The notes beneath the pieces were generated by a model. That model saw nothing but the letters and a program-made list of their open reading frames with translations. It was not told the origin of the DNA and did no database searches. Shown one piece after another: positions 50,401-55,842 of a stretch of 64,000 bases of DNA. The stretch covers positions 86,350,979-86,414,978 of the forward strand of contig OZ022501.1 in the NCBI GenBank assembly GCA_963989385.1. Reading direction: 5' to 3'. Within the stretch, counting starts at the first letter, position 1, and the number at the start of each line of letters is the position of its first letter. The position numbers and the translations under genes are program-made. Origin of the DNA: Ctena decussata (taxonomy: Eukaryota; Mollusca; Bivalvia; Lucinida; Lucinidae).

Positions 50401-53105
50401 CCTTTGGGGGGGGGGGGGGGTCGGTCGGAAAGATTATTCTGTTGAGATCTGGTGAGTCGGAAAAATTTTGGTGAACCATATGAAAATGTACCTGCCCGCC
50501 CCCGTTCCTGATAATAAATGACCCGTCCCTAAATAGTAAAACGGCACCCCATACAAAATAACGTCATAAATTTGTCAATAATTGTTGCGTTTACAAATAT
50601 TGCTACAGTATAGAGGTGAGAGTTGTCATTATTCTATCTCACAATAAATTATGTATTTAATATATTTGCTTGACTGTCTTATTCTGTCTTGGACGAAAAT
50701 TAATCAGTGTTAGGTGGTAAGGTTTCTACGAACAGGCAGATTTGCGAGTTTGTTATTTTGGCAATAAACGTCACGTTGCTTAGGCCTAAGGCAGGCATGA
50801 TTTCGACGCCATTTTGAAAAATTTTGGTTTGTTTACAAACTGGGTACCTATTTGTTATTTTGCAATTCTAAAATGTTCCAAAACCAAGTTTTCTGAAATC
50901 TCACATAATGTAGAATATACGTATATAAATGTTTTTCATGGCATAGGTCTGCGAGTTGGAGAAAAGCGAATAAGATAAGGTGTAAATCGTGATTTTTTTC
51001 ACATGTTTGAGGTTGACGTAAAGAGCACTGTTTCATTAATAACTACACAGCCGGGAAAAATGATTTGGAAATATTCTATAATGGAAGTCAAAGTAGTGCT
51101 CTTAAAATGTCAACCTGTGAAGCAATTTGATTAATCTGTATGGTGGCGTGAAAATACAGAGGGGTTCGTCGATAGCCATTTTGATGGCGACAATTTCGAA
51201 CAAATATTCGTTGTTATGGGCTTGATTATATCCCTACTCCTTCGAGCTGCATTCCTCTAACTGTTTAGCAGATTTTTTGGTTGCAGAGACAAATTTAAAA
51301 AATGTGACAAACAACCATAAAATGCTTCAAGAAACAGCCTAATTGCAAAAGAACTCTAGAAAATATGTAAAATAAGTTCGTTTACTTACCTTATAGCTTC
51401 GTCGCAGTAATGATACATAAATTGTCATGAAAATCGCTGCCGATTGTCCGCAAAAGAAACAAAAAGCAAAAAAAAAAAAAAAAACACCGGCTAACTGAAC
51501 TAAGTAACCATCCAGTGTAATTGGTTATTTTAATAACATGATTGTATTTACAGACTCTATTCCGAATACTATCATCTATTTGGAACAGTTCGACGCACAT
51601 TTCCAGCTTCTCCTGAACATTTCCATGAACTGATGGTGATGGGCTTACAGCTTTATGAAGAATGTCTCCAAAACCATACTTTAAAAAGTTGTGTTTACGA
51701 AGAAGGCATTTATAATAAAGTTGGGGTAAGCTGAATAAATATTTTTTTAAAACGACTGATCATTCGATAACAAATAAGTTAAACGCTATATCCATTAAAA
51801 CTGATCAGACGATCAGACGATCAGACGATCCACTGGAAATCATAACAATCAAAATTCGTCTTGATTTCATGACTTGATTTTGTGAGATCCGAAAATCTTA
51901 AACGGACAGAAAAAAAAATAGTAGAGGGGAAAGAGGGTTGAACCAATGCAAATGGCGTTGCCAATGTTTCACATTTCTTGACTGATCATGAACAATTATT
52001 GTCATGAATAGATTCATTTAAAAGCAGTCTATTATTTTCTCCTTTTTTGTGTGTATTCCTTGCTTTAAAAGGATATTACTATTCAGAACATCACATATTT
52101 CAAGCAAATACAGATTTAATTCTACATATTTGGACAGACAGGTTTGGACACACTCGGCAGATCCAGATCAAGTAGCCCCAAATGAGCAAGCTAATCGGGT
52201 CTTCTTTGTTTGCCTTTACATCTGCAATATTGGGGACTTATCTTGGTGCCATACCGACCTCGCGAGGTTATGAGATAGACTAGACTTGACTAGACAGCGG
52301 CCTAACAGCAAAGTCGTCCATTTTATGACATTAAGTAAATATTCCAGTGCCCCTATTTATTTATGTATTGGTCAATGTATTTATTATTTTTTTCTCAGTT
52401 TTACGGAATTAACTACTACTTACTTGATTTACGCTTTGCTTTTTAATTACATGATGCTTTATCAGCAATATTTCTATTTGGGATGTTGAGTAATCTGAGG
52501 CTGTCAGTTATTGATATGTTTCCTAATTTGAGGGATGAGGGATTTTTTTTTTCTTATTTTTTTTTTTCTTTTTTTTTTCTTCAAATATTCAAACTATCAA
52601 CTTGTAAGCCAACTAATGTTATTGTTTTTTTTTTTTTTCATTATTTACACTCATGATAGATGTCATTAAGATCGGAAGTTTTATTGAGGCTCACATCCAT
52701 TGTAATAAAAATACCAAGTACTATTCGCAGCCCGTTTATCTGACGGTCCGCATATGAGCCTGTGTAAATACTGAAATGCTATACCGAACTCAATGCATGA
52801 AATCGAGAACATCTGACTAATGTATCTAAATTGATATTAATACTTATACCCAGGAAAAAAACAAAAATCAACAAACAGACAAGACACAGGAAGACGAAGA
52901 GGTCAGATACGCATACAACAAAGTATTGCACATCCTTTAAAAGATTTCATATTGCTTCAGATAAATATACAGCTTGGCATCTACCACGTGTATTGGCAAG
53001 AGCTCATAAGACTCTTTCCACGGAATCAAATTATGGTATTACAAACTGAGGACTTCCAAGATGAGCCTAGAACACTGCGTACAGTATACTCATTTCTAGA
53101 AATGC
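19230..53105 (+). CDS. CHST15-like: Carbohydrate sulfotransferase 15-like gene, six exons recognised, last exon missing
   Basis: Joined exons: 19230-19664, 40678-40876, 42641-42742, 44300-44456, 51554-51725, 52961-53105 (1210 nt, 403 codons plus one base). All have GT-AG boundaries and matching phases. The product is a type II Golgi protein: basic N-terminus, signal anchor at about residues 20-37, a stem with N-glycosylation sites, then the PAPS-dependent sulfotransferase domain. That domain has the 5'-phosphosulfate loop KKCGTSEL (177-184), GEASPS (246-251) and the 3'-phosphate motif RDPVERLYSEY (293-303, split between exons 4 and 5). Known family members 6-O-sulfate GalNAc 4-sulfate in chondroitin/dermatan sulfate; which glycan a molluscan enzyme uses is unknown. 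Intron 1 is 21.0 kb and intron 4 is 7.1 kb, both packed with transposons. The terminal exon was not found downstream. Adding one like 6306-6493 would give about 465 residues. Confidence 0.85.
19884..19940. mobile_element. Truncated family-P MITE arm
   Basis: Only the left arm is present: TGAGCCGCGACTCGACAAA, then CACCCAGCGAAGACTCAGAT. It stops at CAGATCAG and joins the 90-bp sequence repeated inverted at 21487-21576. Confidence 0.7.
19942..20043 (+). repeat. Inverted repeat partner of 21487-21576
   Basis: The stretch with AAGCAGTTGATGTACTGTGT, CAATATTGCTAGATGCTTTG and CAGCTTGACAACGACAT is the near-exact reverse complement of 21487-21576. Both copies abut a family-P MITE terminus, so the inverted homology continues into the MITE. 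Confidence 0.85.
20179..20612 (-). mobile_element. Retro-inserted sequence with poly(A) tail on the minus strand, inside a MITE
   Basis: A 434-bp insert begins on the plus strand with a T run, that is, a minus-strand poly(A) tail. It is flanked by the 16-bp duplication AAAGCGAATACTCTTT (20163-20178) and AAAGCGAAGACTCTTT (20613-20628), with one mismatch. This shows target-primed retroposition. The insert holds a (GA)n tract and no recognisable coding sequence; its source is unknown. Confidence 0.8.
20440..20476 (+). repeat. (GA)n microsatellite
   Basis: About 17 GA units, within the retro-insert at 20179-20612. Confidence 0.9.
21251..21486. mobile_element. Palindromic MITE, family P
   Basis: 236 bp, TGAGCCGCGACACGAG to CGTGTCGAGGCTCA, with inner arms CACCCAGCGCAGACTCAGAT and CTGATCTGAGTCTGCGCTGG. 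One arm lies next to the inverted repeat partner at 21487-21576. Confidence 0.85.
21487..21576 (-). repeat. Inverted repeat partner of 19942-20043
   Basis: Reverse complement of 19942-20043 with only scattered differences (for example a few bases near GTTGTTCGAGCTGACA). Together with the adjoining MITE arms it makes an inverted repeat of about 200 bp or more around a 1.2-kb loop. Confidence 0.85.
21818..22008. mobile_element. Palindromic MITE with 5-bp TSD
   Basis: 191 bp with perfect ends CACACCGGGTAGGCGGCAAT and its complement, flanked by CTTAC at 21813-21817 and 22009-22013. The arms repeat AAAACAGCGTTTTC-like and GATTTGCAATCG-like blocks. Its right end abuts the reverse transcriptase remnant. 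Confidence 0.85.
22014..22743 (+). pseudogene. Reverse transcriptase remnant with YIDD active site
   Basis: A broken frame is readable from about 22014. The segment DIIKMVEF is at about 22092-22115. From 22178 LLADLYKAEFIKGL leads into QQFNFTYRYIDDA, where YIDD is the catalytic box of the palm. Then come RLEI-DATESSSSASYL, RLYDRRHAFN and, after another frameshift, DLVDPNNVAASKLISDL, ending at TAA 22741-22743. Several in-frame stops and frameshifts make it inactive. The arrangement matches a family of metazoan retroelement RTs I know by sequence style; I cannot settle whether it is Penelope-like. The MITE at 21818-22008 lies against its truncated 5' side. Confidence 0.7.
23291..24409 (+). mobile_element. 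Helitron2/Helentron-like element with ~162-bp minisatellite core
   Basis: The 5' repeat GTCGAGCCCGCT (23292-23303) is matched perfectly by AGCGGGCTCGAC at 24373-24384. A perfect 6-bp hairpin GTTGTC/GACAAC (24387-24402) and CTTTTAG then precede T. After the 5' hairpin comes a GTGCGTGC/GTCCG microsatellite (23340-23410). About five monomers of 162 bp follow, with GGTCAAGGTCACACTTGAAG, TGGCCATAAATTGAGCTTGT and ATGGATTTCAAAATAAATTG. No protein-coding content. Confidence 0.75.
24410..25304. other. Unannotated intronic stretch
   Basis: AT-rich sequence without recognisable exon or repeat signature. Confidence 0.4.
25305..25590 (+). repeat. Left member of a 286-bp direct repeat
   Basis: From GTAAACATTGACCCGTCAAC to CAAGGGAAATAATTGTGGAC it matches 29347-29631 in the same orientation at roughly 90 percent. 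The pair brackets the Mutator-like pseudogene. The short open frame inside is not conserved between the copies. Confidence 0.85.
26351..28169 (+). pseudogene. Mutator-like (MULE-type) transposase pseudogene
   Basis: The N-terminus carries FKKGCAPWNKG from the ATG at 26351. Then come a CxxC-type segment (CWKITLKCVKCCFQT), FKLYKEV, PPPARSCMQRTSKKVA (in another frame), EINTKRGHDRSEINIAMDGR, NKLCWTGACL, GGHTECTANMS, ILVKYATTDGDS, ADPTHLGQSQFLKCYQ, CYDGDCSKC, NWWNRSM and SLPKNVNFSATMEGRG, ending at 28169. This order is what I know from Mutator-like transposase domain proteins in molluscs and other invertebrates; the aspartates in MDGRYN and TTDGDS are candidate catalytic residues. In-frame stops (26459, 27218) and frameshifts (near 26940, 27025 and 27640) kill it. 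Element termini were not identified. Confidence 0.75.
29347..29631 (+). repeat. Right member of the 286-bp direct repeat
   Basis: Direct-orientation partner of 25305-25590. The spacing is about 4.04 kb. Confidence 0.85.
29913..30065 (+). mobile_element. tRNA-derived SINE with 11-bp TSD
   Basis: The tRNA-like head has an A box (TAGTGTAGTGG) and B-box-like AAGATCGATCCC. The 3' domain has CGGATGAGACTTTAAACCG and GACCTCGTTGTTGGTGGGAC, ending GAGGTCACTCACTG. GTACTTTGACC flanks it at 29902-29912 and 30066-30076. It is the complete counterpart of the truncated copy at 11054-11152. Confidence 0.88.
30356..31202. mobile_element. Foldback/MITE element flanked by TTAA, ~290-bp inverted arms
   Basis: The ends are TTAA|GGTGGTGAT at 30352 and ATCACCACC|TTAA at 31206. 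Long imperfect arms follow: AAAAATCTGCATAAAACC, AAGTGTTTTTATAAG, AGCAAAGGGTA, TTGCATAAT and GCGTCCTA appear in order from the left, and inverted from the right. TTAA on both sides suggests a piggyBac-type target, an inference only. No transposase is present. Confidence 0.75.
31207..32809. other. Unannotated intronic stretch
   Basis: It contains a GAGATTTGGGACTTGATTCT fragment near 31255 reminiscent of family B. A 40-bp piece at 32050-32095 is repeated inverted at 38751-38795. The open frames here have no recognisable domain. Confidence 0.35.
32810..33046 (-). mobile_element. Probable tRNA-derived SINE
   Basis: On the minus strand from about 33046 there is a tRNA-like head with GGGCCGAGTGGTCTAGAGCA (A-box region) and GGGTTCGAGTCC (B box). 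The spacing is long, as in Leu/Ser-type tRNAs. An unrelated body follows. No TSD was found and the 3' end is approximate. A real tRNA is unlikely because the acceptor arms do not pair. Confidence 0.5.
33047..35568. other. Unannotated intronic stretch with a repeated 18-bp motif
   Basis: The only structure noticed is GTACCCCCATCGGACACC at 33460-33477, a one-mismatch copy at 33257-33274, and inverted copies near 33967-33995. No exon is seen; the open frame at 34980-35258 has no recognisable domain. Confidence 0.4.
35569..36690 (-). mobile_element. Helitron2/Helentron-like element with ~188-bp minisatellite core, reversed
   Basis: Read on the minus strand, the 5' end is a near-perfect hairpin at 36656-36688 (GTCCCCCGCCTTTT against AAAAGCGGAGGGAC), then a GTCC/TTCC microsatellite (36572-36650). 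About five monomers of 183-190 bp follow with CAACTCCTCCTACAGTTT. The outer arm GTCCCCCGCCTT recurs inverted at 35590-35601 (perfect 12 bp). The 3' hairpin AAATTC/GAATTT (35574-35587) and CTTG (35569-35572 on the plus strand as CAAG) precede T. Confidence 0.75.
37164..37330 (-). mobile_element. 5'-truncated copy of retroposon family R
   Basis: The shortest copy: about 167 bp from the constant 3' end TTTGCATACTTTTTACTT (minus strand) to GGTTTGGGATGCTGAGTGG. Confidence 0.75.
37518..37796 (-). mobile_element. tRNA-derived SINE with 12-bp TSD
   Basis: On the minus strand the tRNA-like head (37796-37722) has A box TAGCGCAGTCGG and B box GGGTCCGATACCC with a good T-stem. The body follows, ending in a CAAA/AACA-rich tail. 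CCAGACAAACTG is duplicated at 37506-37517 and 37797-37808, exactly at the element edges. Its body differs from the SINEs at 2231 and 29913, so it is a third family. Confidence 0.9.
38347..38442 (+). repeat. Short tandem repeat with TTCACACTTCACAGTTCATAC unit
   Basis: Imperfect units built from TTCACACTTCACAG and TTCATAC recur four to five times. There is no coding significance in the overlapping open frame. Confidence 0.75.
38943..39180. mobile_element. Palindromic MITE, family P
   Basis: 238 bp with ends TGAACTGCGACACAAG and CATGTCGCGGTTCA. Inner arms carry GCGCAGATTCCGATCAGCCT and GCGTCTGAGTCTGC. Confidence 0.8.
40044..40268. mobile_element. Palindromic MITE, family M (copy 1)
   Basis: 225 bp. 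TATTCATAAAACGAC, GGTTGCTATGC and GCTAAGGCTAAATTTC at the left are mirrored by GAT-ATTTAGCCTTAGCAAC, GCATAGCAACC and GTCGTTTTATGCATA at the right. The centre is GGAGGAACAGTC, a short loop, GACTGTTCCTCC. It lies in intron 1, 410 bp before exon 2. Confidence 0.85.
40678..40876 (+). CDS. CHST15-like: Sulfotransferase exon 2: 5'-phosphosulfate-binding loop
   Basis: Acceptor TTTATATTGCAG, donor TTTA|GTGAGA; 66 codons plus one base, entering in phase 0. It encodes residues 146-211, with RCLPYFFIIGVKKCGTSELW. KKCGTSEL is the P-loop-like segment that binds the 5'-phosphosulfate of PAPS; in this family a lysine of the loop is catalytically important. The stretch HPDFVRPTFGKEAQWF fits the family's segment following the first helix. 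Confidence 0.88.
41767..41793. repeat. (GGGACCC)n palindromic tandem repeat
   Basis: Four units of the 7-bp GGGACCC in intron 2; each unit is self-complementary apart from its central base. Confidence 0.85.
41901..42415 (+). mobile_element. Retroposon family R, longest copy
   Basis: Nearly identical to 6793-7289 over its full length, with about 18 extra bases (GGGCCTGTAAAATCGATT) near 42100. It ends in the constant 3' terminus TTTGCATACTTTTTACTTTT and directly abuts a palindromic MITE. It lies in intron 2. Confidence 0.75.
42413..42604. mobile_element. Palindromic MITE, family M (copy 2), 36 bp before exon 3
   Basis: Same family as 40044-40268: AAAACGACTAAGGCTAAATT on the left, GAAATTTAGCCTTAGCAAC on the right, centre GGAGGAACAGTC, loop, GACTGTTCCTCC. 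The left end is slightly shortened and fused to the retroposon. Its right end leaves only 36 bp for the branch point and polypyrimidine tract of exon 3. Confidence 0.85.
42641..42742 (+). CDS. CHST15-like: Sulfotransferase exon 3
   Basis: Acceptor GTGTTCTTTTCAG, donor ACAG|GTGAGA. It completes N212 (a|ac), gives 33 codons (213-245) and leaves one base. YIDMFRNVAFEL corresponds to the helix that in CHST15-type enzymes lies between the P-loop helix and the GEAS segment. The exon is only 102 nt and is recognised by phase and position rather than by a catalytic motif. Confidence 0.8.
42885..43595. mobile_element. Possible foldback element in intron 3
   Basis: GGCCATTTGCTGTCTATAAA followed by ACAGGTCGTTTTGC near 42909 recurs inverted near 43540-43580, with weaker homology further in (ATACATAACT). 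Termini are not defined. A flanking block near 43605-43680 resembles the element at 58965-59045. Confidence 0.4.
44300..44456 (+). CDS. CHST15-like: Sulfotransferase exon 4: GEAS segment and 3'-phosphate motif
   Basis: Acceptor ATTATTTTGCAG, donor GAAAG|GTATTT. It completes G246 and encodes EASPSNLHLNTHWRYLP and YIHHFLPKAKIIILFRDPVE, ending two bases into R298. KIIILFRDPVER is the strand and start of the 3'-phosphate-binding motif. Reading through the donor gives an out-of-family tail, whereas splicing to 51554 restores RDPVERLYSEY, which supports the boundary. Confidence 0.9.
44571..45915 (+). mobile_element. Tandem-repeat element, Helitron-like, with ~158-bp core
   Basis: The 5' end TTATCCCCCACAAACTGTG runs into ATATACTGTTTTCACGTTG (as at 7321), then a GTCCTTCC microsatellite. 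About seven monomers of roughly 158 bp follow, with GGTTTCCGCTCAATAACTTA, TGGATTTCTTTGAAATTTAT and GGACAGGAGTTATGAC. A diverged inverted mate of the 5' end may be CACTGTTTGGGGGTTCAT near 45896. It lies in intron 4. Confidence 0.6.
45916..49587. other. Unannotated part of intron 4
   Basis: A family-B-like 3' end (TAAAGAGTAACTACACTTCA at about 45924) starts the stretch. A G-rich patch lies at 47855-47935 and a (CT)n tract at 48116-48142. The tRNA-like GGCTCGATTCC at 48893 is too weak to call. No exon is recognised. Confidence 0.4.
49588..50530. mobile_element. Inverted-repeat element with many G-runs
   Basis: The left end AGGGACGAGTCATTTATTAC and the reverse complement of the right end AGGGACGGGTCATTTATTAT differ at two of 20 positions. 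Both then continue into G-rich sequence. Between them are several runs of 8-17 G (49640-49770, 49876-49900, 50405-50421). No transposase; a MITE-like element is the best guess. Confidence 0.65.
50531..51553. other. Unannotated end of intron 4
   Basis: AT-rich sequence with a poly(A) tract at about 51469-51484 and no exon or named repeat. Confidence 0.4.
51554..51725 (+). CDS. CHST15-like: Sulfotransferase exon 5: completes the 3'-phosphate motif
   Basis: Acceptor TTGTATTTACAG, donor GTTGGG|GTAAGC; one base completes R298, then 57 codons (299-355). LYSEYYHLFG completes RDPVERLYSEY; the serine (S301) is the residue expected to contact the PAPS 3'-phosphate. The rest (PEHFHELMVMGLQLYEECL and LKSCVYEEGIYNKVG) matches the family's helix and cysteine-containing loop. 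Confidence 0.88.
51804..51832 (+). repeat. (GATCAGAC)n microsatellite
   Basis: GATCAGAC is repeated three times plus a partial unit, in intron 5. Confidence 0.8.
52961..53105 (+). CDS. CHST15-like: Sulfotransferase exon 6
   Basis: Acceptor ATATTGCTTCAG, donor AATGC|GTAAGT; 48 codons (356-403) plus one base. GIYHVYWQELIRLFPRNQIM is followed by VLQTEDFQDEPRTLRTVYSF. The FPR-x-QI-x-VLQTEDF block is the conserved late part of the sulfotransferase fold. The exit phase needs an exon that supplies two bases; the exon at 6306-6493 has that phase but lies upstream. No matching exon was recognised between 53106 and 64000. Confidence 0.88.
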
Positions 53106-53228
53106 GTAAGTAAACTTGATTGGATATGGTCACAAAGCCATGGGGGAGCCGTTATTTTCATAATGGAGACAACTAAAGCAGATCAGTAAGTTTGCCATGC
53201 TAGTTTTTGCCCAATAGTGGGTTTGTAA

Positions 53229-53400
53229 ATTTTAAGCGTAACTACACTTCAGGAACTGACTGAATCAGTAGGGCTGATTTATCTGAGCATAAAAATTATC
53301 ATACGTTACAAACACATTGGATATAAATGTCAGTGGTCAAAGTACCCAAATCTGAAGTCCAAACTCATAGATCATTTAAACATATACAATAGACCTTTTT
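53229..53400 (-). mobile_element. Retroposon family B copy
   Basis: On the minus strand it runs from GAGTTTGGACTTCAGATTTG and GGTACTTTGACCAC to TCAGTTCCTGAAGTGTAGTT, ending ACGCTT. Related pieces are at 1936, 3232, 45924 and 55660. Confidence 0.5.
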
Positions 53401-55659
53401 TACATTGTTTCTGCGCATGCGTGTACCGCTCAGGTTACGCGTTATGTTCCGATAATCGGTAAGACGTTACACAGATGGGGCATAAGATTTTCCACCTATG
53501 AGACTTTACATGTAATGAATGATAATTTCCTAGTTTTAATCATTCATATTCTGATTAATTATTTAATAGAATTCATATCTTTATTTTCTGCAATCTTATA
53601 CACCAAAAAGTGTGAAGACTTGTCTTTATTTTACAAATAAAGTTGACGATCCGCCTAAAATACGCGCTCTGCTGTTACACAGCCGCATTCTTTATGCTGT
53701 TTTTTTAACTTTAATTAATAAGATGAATGGCTTGAAAAGGAAATATATAGCAACACAAAACTCAGAAACAGGTTTAAATCCTGAAGTAATTTATAGAGGA
53801 ACTGAGCCAACTGTATTACTGTATACTTTGAATTTAAGATATTAAAAACACAGAATATTTTTTATTCCATTTGATTTTGCTCTTTCAAATATACCTTTTC
53901 CAATCAAACCCTTTTAATAAAAAGTGCTAATAGAAATAAGTCATCTCTAAATCACCTCATTAATAGAGTCGTGAAACAAGTGATAAAATTTTTCGTTTCA
54001 CGACTCCAGGCGCTGCATAGACTCTAAAAACTTTAATTAGATTGCGAAACAACGTTTTGAAAAGCATTGATAGGCAGAGTGATGACATTAAACATGTTTT
54101 TCACACCTTCTGAAAACAGAGAATTTAGTATGATTGACATGTTTATTAAAGGGTTGACAACACATTTACTTTTGTTGGTTTAAGATGCTATTTGTGTATT
54201 TATTAAAGTAAATATCTCTATTTATTTCCAAATCATGTAACAGCTAAATAATGGAATAAAATGAAATAAATAAAACAAAATAAGTGAAAAGGGATATATG
54301 TGTTGTAAATACCACAAAATTGCGATTTCTCTTAAAATATAGGTAACGTTTTAGAAAATAATTTAAACATGTGAAAGACTCATTTAACAGCATCTTTTAA
54401 CCAGAAACTGGATGTAAATTTGGCATTTTCGGTATTACTAAAAACAAAATTAACCTAAAAACTGGATTTTTGTCTTTCCAATAATTTTGAAATCTTTAAA
54501 AAAAAACATCCATTCGATGATATTAATGATGAAACAGTACTGTTGATTATTAATCAGTGAAAAGCTGAAATAACAAATCAACTATGCTGCACTATGGAAA
54601 AAACAAGAACTTCCCTGTATGTGCTCTAGTTTGAGTTTATTACGTCAGAAAACAGATGTTTCAAAACAGCAGATCGCATACATGTTATAAAAATGAATTT
54701 ATTAAACAGTAAACGATTTGAACGACAGAAATCTGAAATCGCTATGTAAGTATAAATATTTGTTAAGTTTATCATCAAAAAGCTTATAAATTTATATTGT
54801 AGTACCCAAACGTTGCCCCACGCCTGCAAGATAAAGCGAAACCTCGCCAGGTAACGGGCCGCGAGACAAGGGGAGATAACAATGTGAAAAAGGTCTATTC
54901 CGGAATATTTTAGATACACAGCCATGGACCCCAAAACAGAGGTTTGATCAGGTGTCCGCGGGTAGTTGGCATCACCTGCCTATTATAATACACCCGCCAT
55001 ATCTATGCATATGTGGGAAAAGTCAGTGAAAATGGAAGTCAGGTATTTGAAAGCTTAGCAAAGCTTCGGCTGAGGCCATCCGATCGGAAATTAGTTTAGA
55101 AACGGCCACATTGTAGGGATCAACATGGTCATGATGTCGCCAATAAAACTTTTTAACAGTCGACACAAGCTTTATTTTACGATAACCCTGCTTCAACAGT
55201 TTATGGGTGAGTGGCTTCCCTCTTCAACAAAGTCTTGATATTTAAAACAGACCCTCGCATAGCGGACTAGCTGAGAAAAATAAACACCGTATGCAGGTGC
55301 TGAAGCGATATTACTACTAAAAAGGCATTTCTAACGACTGCGTGATACCCCGCCACTGCAAACCCTTTTAACACACCGAGATTTTCCAGATTTATGCATG
55401 TATATAGCCGGGGGCATGGGGAGATAACTCCCATTGAGTAAATTTGAGCATCACTGGAGGCTTTCATCGCTCTGATCATTTGCTGAAAGTTTCAGAATAA
55501 TTGCTTCAAACTCTGATTTTATATGGATATTTTCATGATTTTATACATGTGTATAGTCCCTTGGCAGGGGTAGATAACCCCCGATGATAAAATTTCTGTG
55601 CTCATACAAAGCTTTTGTTACTTCGATCATGTTTATGAAGTTTCATCATGATACTCCAA
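53401..55659. other. Unannotated, with weak repeats
   Basis: A GGGGAGATAAC motif recurs near 54869, 55418 and (diverged) 55570, suggesting an old tandem repeat with long units. The open frame at 53612-53845 was examined as a possible last sulfotransferase exon and does not carry the family motif. Confidence 0.35.
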
Positions 55660-55808
55660 TTTAAAGAGTAACTACACTTCAGGAACTGACTGAATCAGAT
55701 CCCAAACCCTATCCCCAACGTCAAAGGGAAAAATTGACAAAGACATCCCAACAAACATTGAATAACAAGTGATAAGCCGAGTCAGCAGCTCTTTCTCAAA
55801 CAGGTCCA
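55660..55808 (-). mobile_element. Retroposon family B copy (3' end)
   Basis: On the minus strand it ends GTCAGTTCCTGAAGTGTAG, TTACTCTTTAAA, preceded by GTTGGGGATAGGGTTTGGGA and GAGCTGCTGACTCGGCTTAT, matching 3550-3700. Confidence 0.7.
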
Positions 55809-55842
55809 AGTAGTAAAGGAACTAGAGGCCAGATACCATTTT

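Noticed and set aside
53612..53845. Candidate terminal exon for the sulfotransferase
   Set aside because: The right strand and distance, but the translation lacks the TR-x-L-FY-x-P-x-N block, and no good acceptor in the needed phase was seen.
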